From: Glomus cerebriforme
Taxonomy: Eukaryota; Glomeromycota; Glomeromycetes; Glomerales; Glomeraceae
Assembly: GCA_003550305.1 (NCBI GenBank)
Contig: QKYT01000317.1
Span: 1 to 40,941 of the forward strand
Direction of reading: 5' to 3'
Length of the DNA stretch: 40,941 bases
Each line of letters starts with the position of its first letter. Position 1 is the stretch's first letter. Under the pieces are notes generated by a model. That model was not told the DNA's origin. It worked only from the letters and a program-made list of their open reading frames with translations, and searched no databases. Position numbers and translations under genes: made by a program. Shown one piece after another: positions 1 through 9,486 of this stretch.

Positions 1-1600
1 AAAGCTAGTTCTTGAATAAAATTATTTGGTTGTTAACAAGTTGATCAATAAATTTTAGGCATATCATAATCCTTAATATATTTTATATCATAAGAAGGTT
101 TATATTTAAAATATTTTTAAAACTATGTATAATAATAAGATTTGATAACTATTTTTATCACCATTTGCAAAATTTTTCAAATTTTTATAACATTTAAGCA
201 TACTTTATGAAATATATTATCTGTAAAGCCTTTATCTAAATAATTTTAAATAAAAATAAGTAATAATAAATAAAAAGAATTAAAATAAATAATTTAATTA
301 ATTTACTTCTATACTTTGAATGTAAAAAAAAAGTAAGAAGATATGTATCAGAATTAAATTATACCCAGCATCTATTAAAAATGCCAATATATTATCTTTT
401 GAAATCAGAATTTAAAGAGTTTAAAATACTTTTAATAGCAGCTGCCATTTTGATTAATTCTAAAAAAACTAATATTATATTGCTTTCTTTAGTTTCAAAA
501 GTTTCAATTGCTTTTTTAACAGGTGTAAAAATTATTTTACATCTTGTCAAAATTGATGATTTCTAAAGATATTTTTTACTAAAGCTGAATTATAAAAAAT
601 TTCAGACTGAGTTTTAAGAACCTAAATTATAATAATAAAATATAAGAAATATAAACCAAACTTTATTTTTTAGATATAGAAAATATTACCTATATTTTTG
701 AGGCTATTTTTCAAATGAATAATTGAATCACAGTAATCTTAAGTTGTAGACTATCTTATTTTTACTGATATTTTTAGGCATCACCTTTTATTATAGATTG
801 AATAATATCCTTTTGAAGAGATGCATCTATATGATATGATGTTTTAAAAAAAGTTATAATAGTTTAGTATTTTCTTAATAACTTTTAGCTATTCCTTTAT
901 GGATTATTACCTAAAAATTAGACAGAATGTGATATATATGGGTTAAATATACTAGTATTAGATAAAATAATTAAAATGTTTAATTTAATGAAAAAGGAAA
1001 AAGAATTAAATCTTAATATTACATCCATATATAAAGATTATTATACTATTAATTAGCATTTTATTGATAATCAGGATTTTATGTATTAGTTTTCTAACTA
1101 TATTAAGGCCATTCTGGAATAGTAATCACCAGGCATTAGCTTAAAAGATTTTTTGCTAAGTTATATATATACCTTTGGCCAAATTTTGTAATAAAAATAT
1201 ATGAATCATCAGACAAGTTTGTATAATATATTAATTTTTGCATATATATTTGAAAAAAATATATTAAGCTTTATTCATTTTTTTCTTAAACAAATGTAAA
1301 AAAATATGAAAGTGCATTTAGTTGCAACACAAAAAACCTATTTTAAAAATAAATAGTATCAACAAAAGTATAGTATATATTATGAAAGGCTAAAGACTTT
1401 GCAATTTTGAGATCGTCAGATATTAGTCTAACTATATATCTTGCAAAGCAGATCTATATTTCCTTAACTTTTTTCAGCAAAATAGCTAACTTCTTTGCAA
1501 AAATCATTTCTGTAAAATAATGCAAAAACAAGATATATATATGATAGAAAAAATCTAAGATAGAGAGACCAGTTATATATATATAAGAGTAAATTTTTCT
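1..1600. other. AT-rich stretch, no gene called
   Basis: Very AT-rich sequence broken by stops in all frames. A 61-codon frame at 381-566 (+) is a low-complexity Ile/Leu/Lys run without family features and I do not call it. Around 960-1140 (+) a Lys/Asn/Ile-rich frame with TAG/TAA interruptions may be the eroded upstream part of the relic at 1615-2150. I cannot identify it. Confidence 0.5.
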
Positions 1601-1614
1601 TATTATAGACTTTT

Positions 1615-2150
1615 GTATTTAGAAAAGTAAGATATCTGATAAGACTGAGGTACTTGATAAGTTTAAGACTTTTGCTAATAAGCTTGAAAAGTTTCTTACT
1701 AATGGGAACATTATTTTTAATTGGTTTATTCCTAATAAGAATGTAAATGATATTTTCAAAATACCAATATCTAATGCTAATAATAACTAAATTTCTTCTT
1801 TTTAGATGAAATTAGAAACTATTATTTAAATTGATTTTAAAATATATGAATTGGTTTTATATAGGATTGACTTCATAAGTAATAGTGTTATAATCCAAAT
1901 CTTAAGAAACAATGAAGTATTTAAAGTGAAAGATGCAATAAGAATGGAATTGCAAGATAAAATTTTTAATTATTTTCCTAGTTAATCTCAATATATCTAT
2001 TTTAGTGAAAAGAAAATTAATATTATTATGTACTCTTCTACTGAAATGAATCCAGAGGTACTAAGTAAAGATAATTAGTATTTTTATTCATATCATGTAA
2101 ATTGTAAAGTGAACTATTCACGATTTTTTATATATTACATTTATTTCATA
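1615..2150 (+). pseudogene. Decayed open frame of unknown family
   Basis: One plus-strand frame stays readable for about 175 codons and is interrupted by five stops, all TAA or TAG. The composition between the stops (mixed charged and hydrophobic residues, for example VLDKFKTFANKLEKFL and YSSTEMNPEVL) looks like real protein rather than random AT-rich translation. Several stops sit where Gln would fit the context, such as the one followed by SQYIYFSE, so CAA/CAG to TAA/TAG changes are a simple explanation. I do not recognise the family. It lies 700 bp upstream of the SAM-domain relic on the same strand and could be a 5' exon of that gene or a separate one. Confidence 0.45.
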
Positions 2151-2244
2151 AATAAAATATATATTACATTCTTATTATAAATCTTGAAAAAAGTCATGTA
2201 TAATAATATAATATAATTGTATGACAAAACTGTACTATATAAAA

Positions 2245-2590
2245 ATAGTCAATGGTCCTGAAAGACTACGGTCTTACTAGTTTTACACCATGAAAAGACA
2301 AACCAGTTCATCTCAGTATAGAACCTTGGTCTTTCAGTTTCAAATTACAAGATCAAAAACTGATAAGTTCATCAATCTCACAATATTTTTAAAACTGATT
2401 GGTCTTTATAATTTATATAAAGATGACCACTACCAAATTAATTTTATTTAGTAAAAAAAATTGTTTATAATATAAAGACTGGTATGAAGATCTACATCAA
2501 TCTCAGGACTGGTTCTTACTATATCACAGAAAAAAAGACCACAGTCTGGTCCTACAAAATTCTAAAACTGGCAGTCTCAGAACTAAAACA
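2245..2590. repeat. Iterated GACTGGTC-type short motif on both strands
   Basis: Variants of GGTCCT, GACTGGT, ACCAGTC and AGACCA recur every 10-40 bp in both orientations (for example near 2251, 2295, 2398, 2479, 2506, 2540 and 2553). The stretch is richer in G and C than its surroundings and has no open frame. It looks like a degenerate, self-complementary minisatellite rather than a gene. Confidence 0.5.
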
Positions 2591-2860
2591 AACCTATAAA
2601 ATTGTTAACCATTTTTAGTACTACATCTTAATTGCATATATATTGGGCAAAAGCATTATGAATTGATATAAAAAAATTTATCATTTCTCTCTATCAGAAA
2701 CTAAAAATACTTTTATATTTATAAACCAGCTTTACCTGTAATTGCAGTCAGATGCATATTTTTTTTTCATAGGTATAAATACATATATAAAAATATGTCT
2801 TTATAAGCCTCTATATCTTCTTTTCTAAGCTTAATAATAGAAGAAGTTTCTTCTTGAATA

Positions 2861-4550
2861 ATGTTAGATATTGTTAAGGATTTTAATACAAAGAAGCTTA
2901 TCAAATATTTGAAAAAGAAAAACTTAAAGCTATAGGAGTCTTACTTCAAAATTTTATATAAAGAAGAAATTTTTGACCTTGTATTTTTTTATATAATTAA
3001 AAAGGAGTTTTGAAGTTATGGCTTGAAAGTTGGTTCTGCAATAACACTTGCAAAATTTATCAAAGATCTCAGCCAGAAATTACAAAACTACTTCTTGTTT
3101 AAAATTCTTGACAACTTGAAGAAAATGTTACGTAAAAATAAAGTCAATAAAAAAGATATAACAAACATCAAGCAATTTATTTCTAGTGGGTGATTATTCT
3201 TCAGTTAATTTTTTTCAGATTGGAAATTATATATAATAACTTATTTTTTTCTTTGCAGTCTTCAAAGAGATTAATGATGATTATAAAGTGCTCAATTATT
3301 GTATGGAGGATATTATCTTAAAACTTTCAAATATGAAAACTATGACTAATATAAATGAGGTAATATGCTGTAAATTTATTTTAATAATATTATATATATT
3401 AATTATCATAACTAAAAAACTCACTACTTAAGATATATTTATAATTTTGCAGAAAAACATTTCTAGTGAAGATACAACAAGTAGAGTAAACTATATGATC
3501 AAAGGTTTGAAAAATCTACTTTGTATCACTAAAGAAAAACTATGCAATATTAAGATTGGATATACTTAGGTAAGTCTATTCATCTTTCCAGTCTATTGGC
3601 TTTGAAATAAGAAGACTAAAGGGTAATGTATTTTATCTCTTAAAATCTGACATAGCTTGAAAACACATTTCAGACAAATAAAAAAAAATGGACTGCAGAT
3701 CAAGCATTCAGAAATAATTATTTTAACTATATTTATGGTATTATGACCACAGATATAAAGTGATATTTTATCATATATACTTCAAATGGTATTTGCTTCA
3801 CAAGTGGTAGTAAGTACCAGATTAATCTTATAAAATCTGCTATTAAAGAAAATTCAGAATTGCTTCGAAACAATGTGAAAAGGGTAATAGGTATAATTGT
3901 TGGGTTATTTAAAGAATAAGGTTAGTGTTGATAGTTTCCAGCTAGCAAGAAGACTAGAATCAAAAAATTTATTAAAAAATAATATATATCCTGAGCTAAG
4001 TTCCAATCTTGTATTTATTTTTGTATATATTAATAAAAAATTTTTTTTGGTAAAATCCATTAATAAAATTAACAGGTTAATAGAATAATATACTTATTTT
4101 ACTAATTTTGAACAATTACAATTTAGCTAGAGAAAATTAAGATAGATATCACTGAACTCAATTCTGAAAATACTGATAGAATCGATAGTTTTTCTAACAA
4201 CAATTTAATTCTCTGTCTTTGAGTATAAATAAGAAGTTATTGAAGAGTAAAATATCATAAGAAAAGCATTTCTGATAAAATAAGGTATTGTTTTGAATAT
4301 ACTGATGACTGGATTAAGTTTACAATTATTTTCAATTAAAGAAAAGCATTTTTCAACTCAAATGCTAGAAAATTGATCTTAGTTTTAACATGTTGGCTAG
4401 TATTAAAAAAAGCTTTAAAAACTATCTCAATAGTTTTACAAATGGTAGCAGTAGTTAAGTAGTAATAATTAGATAGGCAAATTCACAGAAAAGGAACTGT
4501 CATTTAACAGATTCATTTTATAACTATTTTGCTCATGTAAGCTTATACTA
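2861..4550 (+). pseudogene. Decayed SAM-domain protein gene (Rhizophagus-type family)
   Basis: A multi-exon gene remnant. Exon 1 starts at ATG 2861 and reads through a SAM-like helical domain (LIKYLKKKNLKL, then SYGLKVGSAITLAKFIKDL) and the segment KKMLRKNKVNKKDITNIKQF, with in-frame TAG and TGA. Later exons are about 3259-3359, 3453-3569 and from 3674, each with a recognisable acceptor (TTTGCAG, TTTTGCAG, TTTCAG). They encode YCMEDIILKLSNMKTMTN, KGLKNLLCITKEKLCNIKIG and NYFNYIYGIMTT followed by NLIKSAIKENSELLRNNVKR. A TGA replaces an expected Trp near 3760, and the frame breaks near 3918. More eroded sequence continues to about 4550. From memory this order (SAM, short helical linker, long C-terminal region) matches a large Rhizophagus irregularis family of unknown function. 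The order of exons is seen; the family name is recall, not search. Confidence 0.6.
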
Positions 4551-4861
4551 TTCACATTTATTTTAATAATATTAATAAAGTATTTATTGTTATATTAGAT
4601 TATAATATTTTATATAATAGTATAAAAAAAAATTGAGAATAATTACAGAATTTTATATCCTTTTTATATTATACTAATCTGAAAGAAAAATAGCTCAATT
4701 AATATACCTAAGGTGAATTTTCCTTAAAAATGATTACGTTAATAATTATATTAAATTTCTAGATTTGAAATAGATGTTTGTTTAAAATTTTGAAAAAGAT
4801 GTTTAAAATTAGTCTATTAGAAATGATCATTAAGTATTAAGTTACTTCATTCATTCTATCG

Positions 4862-5031
4862 GGTTGTTGATTAATTCATTTCTTTATCTTATTAATTTAT
4901 TGATTGACTCTTTCTTTCATCTTATTGATCTGTTGATTAATTCTTTTCTTTATGTTATTAATCTGTTAATTGACTTTTTTTTTCATGTTATTGATCTGTT
5001 GATTGAGTTTTTCTTCCATCTTACTAACTGA
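4862..5031 (-). repeat. 33-bp tandem repeat, about five units, coiled-coil coding on minus strand
   Basis: Units of exactly 33 bp (boundaries at TTATTRAT on the plus strand) repeat four times with a fifth partial unit. On the minus strand the 33-bp period keeps frame and gives an 11-residue repeat of the form INNMKKKVNQQ: hydrophobics at regular spacing, Lys/Arg in the middle and Gln/Asn at the end, a hendecad coiled-coil pattern. Two or three units carry TAA where Gln is expected, so the copy is decayed. The minus-strand frame is preceded by SSVSKMEEKLNQQ. It may be the 3' part of the minus-strand transcription unit suggested by the exon-intron arrays at 5350-7640. Confidence 0.65.
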
Positions 5032-5084
5032 ACTTTTTATCACTTTTCAAACTTCAAGAATAGAATTAGAGCTCTGAATAAATC

Positions 5085-5215
5085 AAGTCAATTCAGGTCA
5101 AGTCATAAGTTGAATCGAGTTGAGTTAAGTCAAGTCAGCAAAATTTTGACTCATGATCATAAGTCAAATTACAAGTCAGACTTAATTCAACTCATTGACT
5201 CATGAGTTCAACTCA
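5085..5215. repeat. Iterated TGACT/AGTCA self-complementary repeat
   Basis: The sequence is built almost entirely from TGACT, AGTCA, CAAGTCA, TTGAGT and ACTCAA in alternating orientation, including the palindromes ACTCATGAGT and GACTCATGATCATAAGTC. No open frame. It is probably a degenerate minisatellite able to fold on itself. Confidence 0.6.
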
Positions 5216-5349
5216 ACCTTTATATATAAATATACAAATATAAATATACAATATATAAGACCAAAAGGAAAAAGAAAAAGAAAAAAAGAAAAAAAAAGAA
5301 TTAGTTAATTATAATGGAAAAATACACTTCATCACTTCTTTCACATCAT

Positions 5350-6240
5350 TTACCTAAACAAAATTCCATAACCTTTCAACCCAAAAATCCAAACTTACAA
5401 AAAGAAAAAGAAAGAAATAATTAAAAATAGAATAAAAAAAAAACAAAAACAGAACTTTTCAATATACTGAATTCTGAAAAAGTTTATTAAAATTTCCATT
5501 CCAAGGTTTTAAAATTAGAAGAAACGAACTGAAATTAAAAGATCTAAAAGAACCTACAAAAAAAAATGAAATTTAGTTTTTTTTTATAGAAAAACAAATC
5601 ATCATCCTAATATTACTTATCAAACCTAAAAATCTAGAGAACTTACAAAAAAGAAAATAAGAAAATAAGTAAAAGCAAATAAAATAAAACTAACAAGAAA
5701 AGCCAATATTGTCAACATATTGATATTACCATTTCAAAGTTTAAAGGACGAACCATTCAAGAAAACCTACAAAAAGAAAAAAAAAGTAAAAATAAGTAAG
5801 AATAAATTAAAATAAATAAAAATGAAAAAAAAATTTTAAATTAACATACCAAATTCTGTAGAAACCTCCTGCTGACCTACATTACCATTCTAAAGATAAA
5901 GAACAAACTGATCTAGACTTCAGAAAACCTATAAAAAGAAAAAGAAGAGATAAGAATAAATAAGAATAAATTAACATAAATAAAAATGAAAAAAAATATC
6001 AAAATAATATACCAATCCTGTAAAAGTCTGCAGACTGATATTGCTATTCCAAAGTTTGAAGGACGAACTATTCAAGAGAACCTACAAAAGAAATAAAATT
6101 AAAGTAAGTATATAATGAAATAAAATAAAAAAAATAAAATAAAAAAAATAATTTTAACATACCAAATTCTGTAGAATCCTATGACTGATATTGCCATTTC
6201 AAAGTTTGAAGAATAAACTATTCAAGAGAACCTACAGAAA
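5350..6240 (-). repeat. Tandem array of exon-plus-intron modules, about 155-bp period
   Basis: On the minus strand at least four modules repeat. Each starts after a CTTTTTGTAG or CTTTCTGTAG acceptor, has an exon-like block starting GTTCTCTTGAATAGTTC or a variant, and ends at a GTATGTTAA-type donor followed by a T-rich tract. Exon-like blocks: 6163-6231 (69 nt), 6013-6081 (69 nt), 5850-5928 (79 nt) and 5695-5766 (72 nt). Block starts are 150, 153 and 162 bp apart. Two less regular blocks lie at about 5470-5553 and 5354-5393. The 6013-6081 block is open in its first frame (VLLNSSSFKLWNSNIS) and the matching Trp in the 6163 copy is TGA. Either a gene that grew by tandem exon duplication and then decayed, or a repeat that mimics one. 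Confidence 0.6.
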
Positions 6241-6261
6241 GAAATAGAATTAAAGTAAGTA

Positions 6262-6471
6262 CAGTGGAACCTCTTTATAATCACCAAGTTGGTTACATAG
6301 TAAAAAAATCCAAAAATGTGACTATAAGGAGTTGTAACTTGTAACTATATAAAGGTTTTTTTATATAATCTTTATATAAGTTAGTTTTTTCAAAGGTGTG
6401 ATTAACTGATTATATAGAGGAATTTTATATGATGTGACTATATAGGGTATAACTATATAGAGGTCTGACTG
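6262..6471. mobile_element. Short TIR element (MITE) of pogo/Tc1-mariner type
   Basis: A 210-bp element with terminal inverted repeats: left CAGTGGAACCTCTTTATA, right end reading on the other strand CAGTCAGACCTCTATATA. It is flanked on both sides by TA (6260-6261 and 6472-6473), the target-site duplication used by Tc1/mariner/pogo elements. No coding capacity. Subterminal copies of TAACTATATAGAGG and ACTATATAGGG suggest internal repeats. It is inserted between the two exon-intron module arrays. Confidence 0.8.
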
Positions 6472-6479
6472 TATATAAT

Positions 6480-7100
6480 AAAATAAATAAAAAAATAAAT
6501 AAAAAAAAAGCACTTATTACCAAATAAGCACCATTCCAAAGTTGCAACTTTAAAAAAATTGTTATATTTCAAAAATAACATTTTAAAATCATTACTTCTA
6601 ATAATTGAAAATTATCAGATTATCAGATTATCATTAAACTGAACTGTTAATTTTTTTTTTTATTTTTTTTTTTTATGAAAAAAGTAATTTATCACTATGA
6701 TGATGTATCGCTATCTTTTCAGTATCACCACAAAATTTTTCCACCCTTACATGACCTTTAAAATTTGTTACCAATATCACACCCTTCCTGTATTCTATTT
6801 TTACTATATATTTTAGAAACAGATTTTTTTTTGGTATGAAAAATCCTATAATCCTATTTATCATACCTTATTTGTTATATGGTTAATTTCTTAATGCCAT
6901 AATGCTGACCAAAATCATCTGAAGTCTTTAGCTAAAACTTAAATTTTGAAACTTATCAAAATCTAAAGATTAACCCAAAATTTTTAACTAAAACTTATAT
7001 AAAAAAAAAAAGAAATTTATTAGTTATATTTTTTTAAAAAAAATAAAAAAAAAAGGTTTAAATTATTAACTTCAAAATTAACCAAAGGCTAATTTAAAGT
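6480..7100. other. AT-rich spacer between the two module arrays
   Basis: Long A-runs and T-runs, no convincing gene. The phrase AGTCTTTAGCTAAAA occurs here (about 6925) and again near 7098, suggesting that eroded modules of the second array extend into this spacer. Confidence 0.4.
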
Positions 7101-7640
7101 CTTTAGCTAAAATCTACAAAAAAAAAAACATTAAATCCATTTTTAAATTAAAAAAAAAGAATGGTAAATTTCATAAAGAAACTTACTATTTCTTAATTTT
7201 TATACCCAAAATGAAATTTCAGAAAACCTACAAGAAAAAAAGAAATGTTAATAAATATTTTTATTTTAAAAAAAAATAATAATATTTTAAGTTTTGCAAA
7301 AAAACTTACCACTTTACATTTTTACATTTTTATACCTGACTCAAACTGAAGAGATCTACAAGAAAGAGAAAGAAGAAATATTAGTAAACATTTCTATTTA
7401 AAAAAAAAAACAAAAAAAATAGTAAGATTTACAAAGAAATTTACCATTTCTCAATTTCAAATACTGGGCCAAAAGCTGAAGATCTATAAAATAAAACAGA
7501 AAGAAATATTAAAATGTTTCTAAATTTAAAAAAAAAACAAAAAAAATGGTAAGTTTCATGAAAAAACTGACATTTTCTTAATTTCAATACTAGAGTAAGA
7601 CTGAAGAGATTTACAAAAGAAAAAAAAAGAAATATTAAAT
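7100..7640 (-). repeat. Second tandem array of exon-plus-intron modules, 128-bp period
   Basis: Minus-strand modules with a splice-like acceptor, a short exon-like block and a GTAA(G/A)T-type donor: 7569-7610, 7445-7483 (39 nt), 7310-7355 (46 nt) and 7187-7227 (41 nt), with a further acceptor-like boundary at 7113. Block starts are 127, 128 and 128 bp apart. Blocks begin ATCTCTTCAG or ATCTTCAG after TTCTTGTAG or TTTTATAG. In the outermost copy the acceptor reads GTAA instead of GTAG and the donor is damaged, so copies are at different stages of decay. The period is distinct from that of the 5350-6240 array, so the two expanded separately. Confidence 0.6.
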
Positions 7641-7725
7641 AGTAATGATTTACTGTATAATTCATTTTTGTTATGATGAAAATTTTAAAAATATAAAAAT
7701 AAGTACTAGATCTACTGGAATTATA

Positions 7726-7867
7726 TTGTTGTAGCCCAAATCCAAATCAACCCATCGGCCTAAATTATGAAAGTATCGTTGGTACTGTCTTAAGGCATTA
7801 TTGTAATGGGCCGATGATTTAGGCCGATGGGTTGATTTGGGACATGGTAAAATTTGGACTACAACAA
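7726..7867. mobile_element. Palindromic 142-bp TIR element (hairpin MITE)
   Basis: The ends read TTGTTGTAGCCCAAAT and, on the other strand, TTGTTGTAGTCCAAAT. The inverted repeat continues inward through CAAATCAACCCATCGGCC, so nearly the whole element can fold into a hairpin. The right arm has about 11 extra bases (ACCATG region) relative to the left. TA flanks both sides (7724-7725 and 7868-7869). No coding capacity. GC-richer than its surroundings. Confidence 0.75.
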
Positions 7868-7869
7868 TA

Positions 7870-8955
7870 TCATATACTGAAATTTAATAAATTTTAAAAA
7901 TTTCTTATTAGATTATTTAAATAACACATAATTTTACCAAAATTCTAGCAGGAATTTTTTCAGAATTTTTACCAGCCTTAAATTAAGAACAATACTTTAA
8001 GTATCATCTTTAGCAAACACCTACCGATTGAAGTTTAACCTAAAACTTTTTAATATTATCATATAAATGGTTAAAATTGGCAAAAAATTGGCTCAATTTA
8101 TTCTGTTTTATTATTGGCTAAAAACACTAAAAACAAGAAACACGTACTGTACCTAATTATAGATCAGTCCATTTAGTATATTAGCCGGTATTCATGAGGT
8201 GATTTTTTTTCATCCAAATATACTAGCACACCCCATTTTGAACCGACGAATTTTTATCATTTAGTTTTNAAAAGACTAGACACGATGATAAAACGGAGTG
8301 CAGTATAGTTAGTATAGTTGCGCATCGAGAATCGAGAAAATAGTACTAAAAAAATGTAGATTTTTAAATGACTGATGACCATAAATAAAATACATTTGGT
8401 GAGAACCTGAGCATCATTTTATTTTTAGTAATTGAAATTATAAAAAAAGTTAATCAGTCTTTATCATGTATTTCTAAAATAAAATACAAATTTGACAGTT
8501 TTTCCTGTTGAGCATTCTTTTTTGTAATGACTTGAATCCGGTTAGTTTTTTACATTTAATATAAATCATTATTAAATCATACGACGTAAATACATTTACT
8601 GTATTATGCTTAACCAAATTTGTGCGACATTTATGTAATTGGCCAGAATAAAAATATTTTTAGGCAATGATTGATTTGACAATGATCAGCAATATACTGT
8701 ACTATAATAAAACAAAATATACAGTAGACATTAAAAAAAAAGAAAGAAATTTGTAACTAAATAACGATCATATGAAATCGTATATTTTATTAGAGAACAG
8801 AAATTTAATATATTAAAATTATATTATTTTTAACATTTCTAAACAAAAATACAATAATAAAATTAATGATGTTCGAGCAAAGAAACAAAGTTTCTTTTAT
8901 AAATAAATAAATAATAATTTAATATCTATTGAAAACTTTACAAATGTCTTATTAT
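7870..8955. other. Intergenic stretch 3' of the secreted-protein gene
   Basis: No open frame of note. About 8180-8340 is less AT-rich (for example ACACGATGATAAAACGG) and may be an old repeat; it contains an ambiguous base at 8270. The remainder is AT-rich and featureless. Confidence 0.4.
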
Positions 8956-9486
8956 TTAACTGTAATCACCAGGGATAATAGTATGGCATCCTTCAGTACT
9001 TTTTCCGGTATCACATTCGTCGGGATTCTTGCAACAACGAATGCAGTAAATGCCATCACTAGGTTCAACAAGATTGACAAACTTTTCGTATCCTGTGCAC
9101 AATGCACCTGGTGGAGAACCTTCACCTTGGTTATCGTATTGACCACCTCCGTCAGTTGGATCCAAACCGAACTTGGTTATGTCCATGGTACCAGTGACTT
9201 GAACGTAAGTGTCTGTGGTGACAAAGTGGGCTGTCTTAATGAAACCGTCGGGGAAGGCGGTGGCACCAGGTGCGTTTGGTGGGTTTGCTTGGGTGCAGTA
9301 TGGAACAGCATCTGATTCACTTGCACCAATAGTTTCACCTTGAGTTTTTGGAAGGAAGGAACAGAAAAGTTGTTCACTTTCCACTGTCACATTGAGACCA
9401 CCTGTGGGAGCCCGACGATATAAAACGGCGGCATTTGTAGATGCAATAGCAGCGAGAATGAAAAGAACTCCAGATAATTTAACCAT
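8956..9486 (-). CDS. Secreted cysteine-rich fungal protein, conserved family of unknown function
   Basis: A single-exon gene of 176 residues. Residues 1-19 form a classical signal peptide (MVKLSGVLFILAAIASTNA), followed within a few residues by a YRR site that a Kex2-type protease could cut. The mature part has eight Cys, an even number that suits disulfide bonding in the secretory pathway, and one NVT glycosylation site. The conserved-looking core is in the second half: GGGQYDN, SPPGALCTGYEKFVNLVEP, YCIRCCKNPDECDTG and a terminal IPGDYS. From memory, similar small secreted proteins occur across basidiomycetes and Mucoromycota without a known function. No intron, unlike the housekeeping genes here. 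TATA-like sequence lies about 60 bp upstream. In a symbiotic fungus an apoplastic or cell-wall role, or an effector role, is possible but not shown. Confidence 0.85.
   Translation of the reverse strand: MVKLSGVLFILAAIASTNAAVLYRRAPTGGLNVTVESEQLFCSFLPKTQGETIGASESDAVPYCTQANPPNAPGATAFPDGFIKTAHFVTTDTYVQVTGTMDITKFGLDPTDGGGQYDNQGEGSPPGALCTGYEKFVNLVEPSDGIYCIRCCKNPDECDTGKSTEGCHTIIPGDYS

Noticed and set aside
6673..6864. 63-codon minus-strand frame
   Set aside because: A short frame in AT-rich spacer without domain features or splice partners.
8929..9315. 128-codon plus-strand frame
   Set aside because: It is the complement of the secreted-protein gene, whose signal peptide and Cys pattern make the minus strand the coding one.
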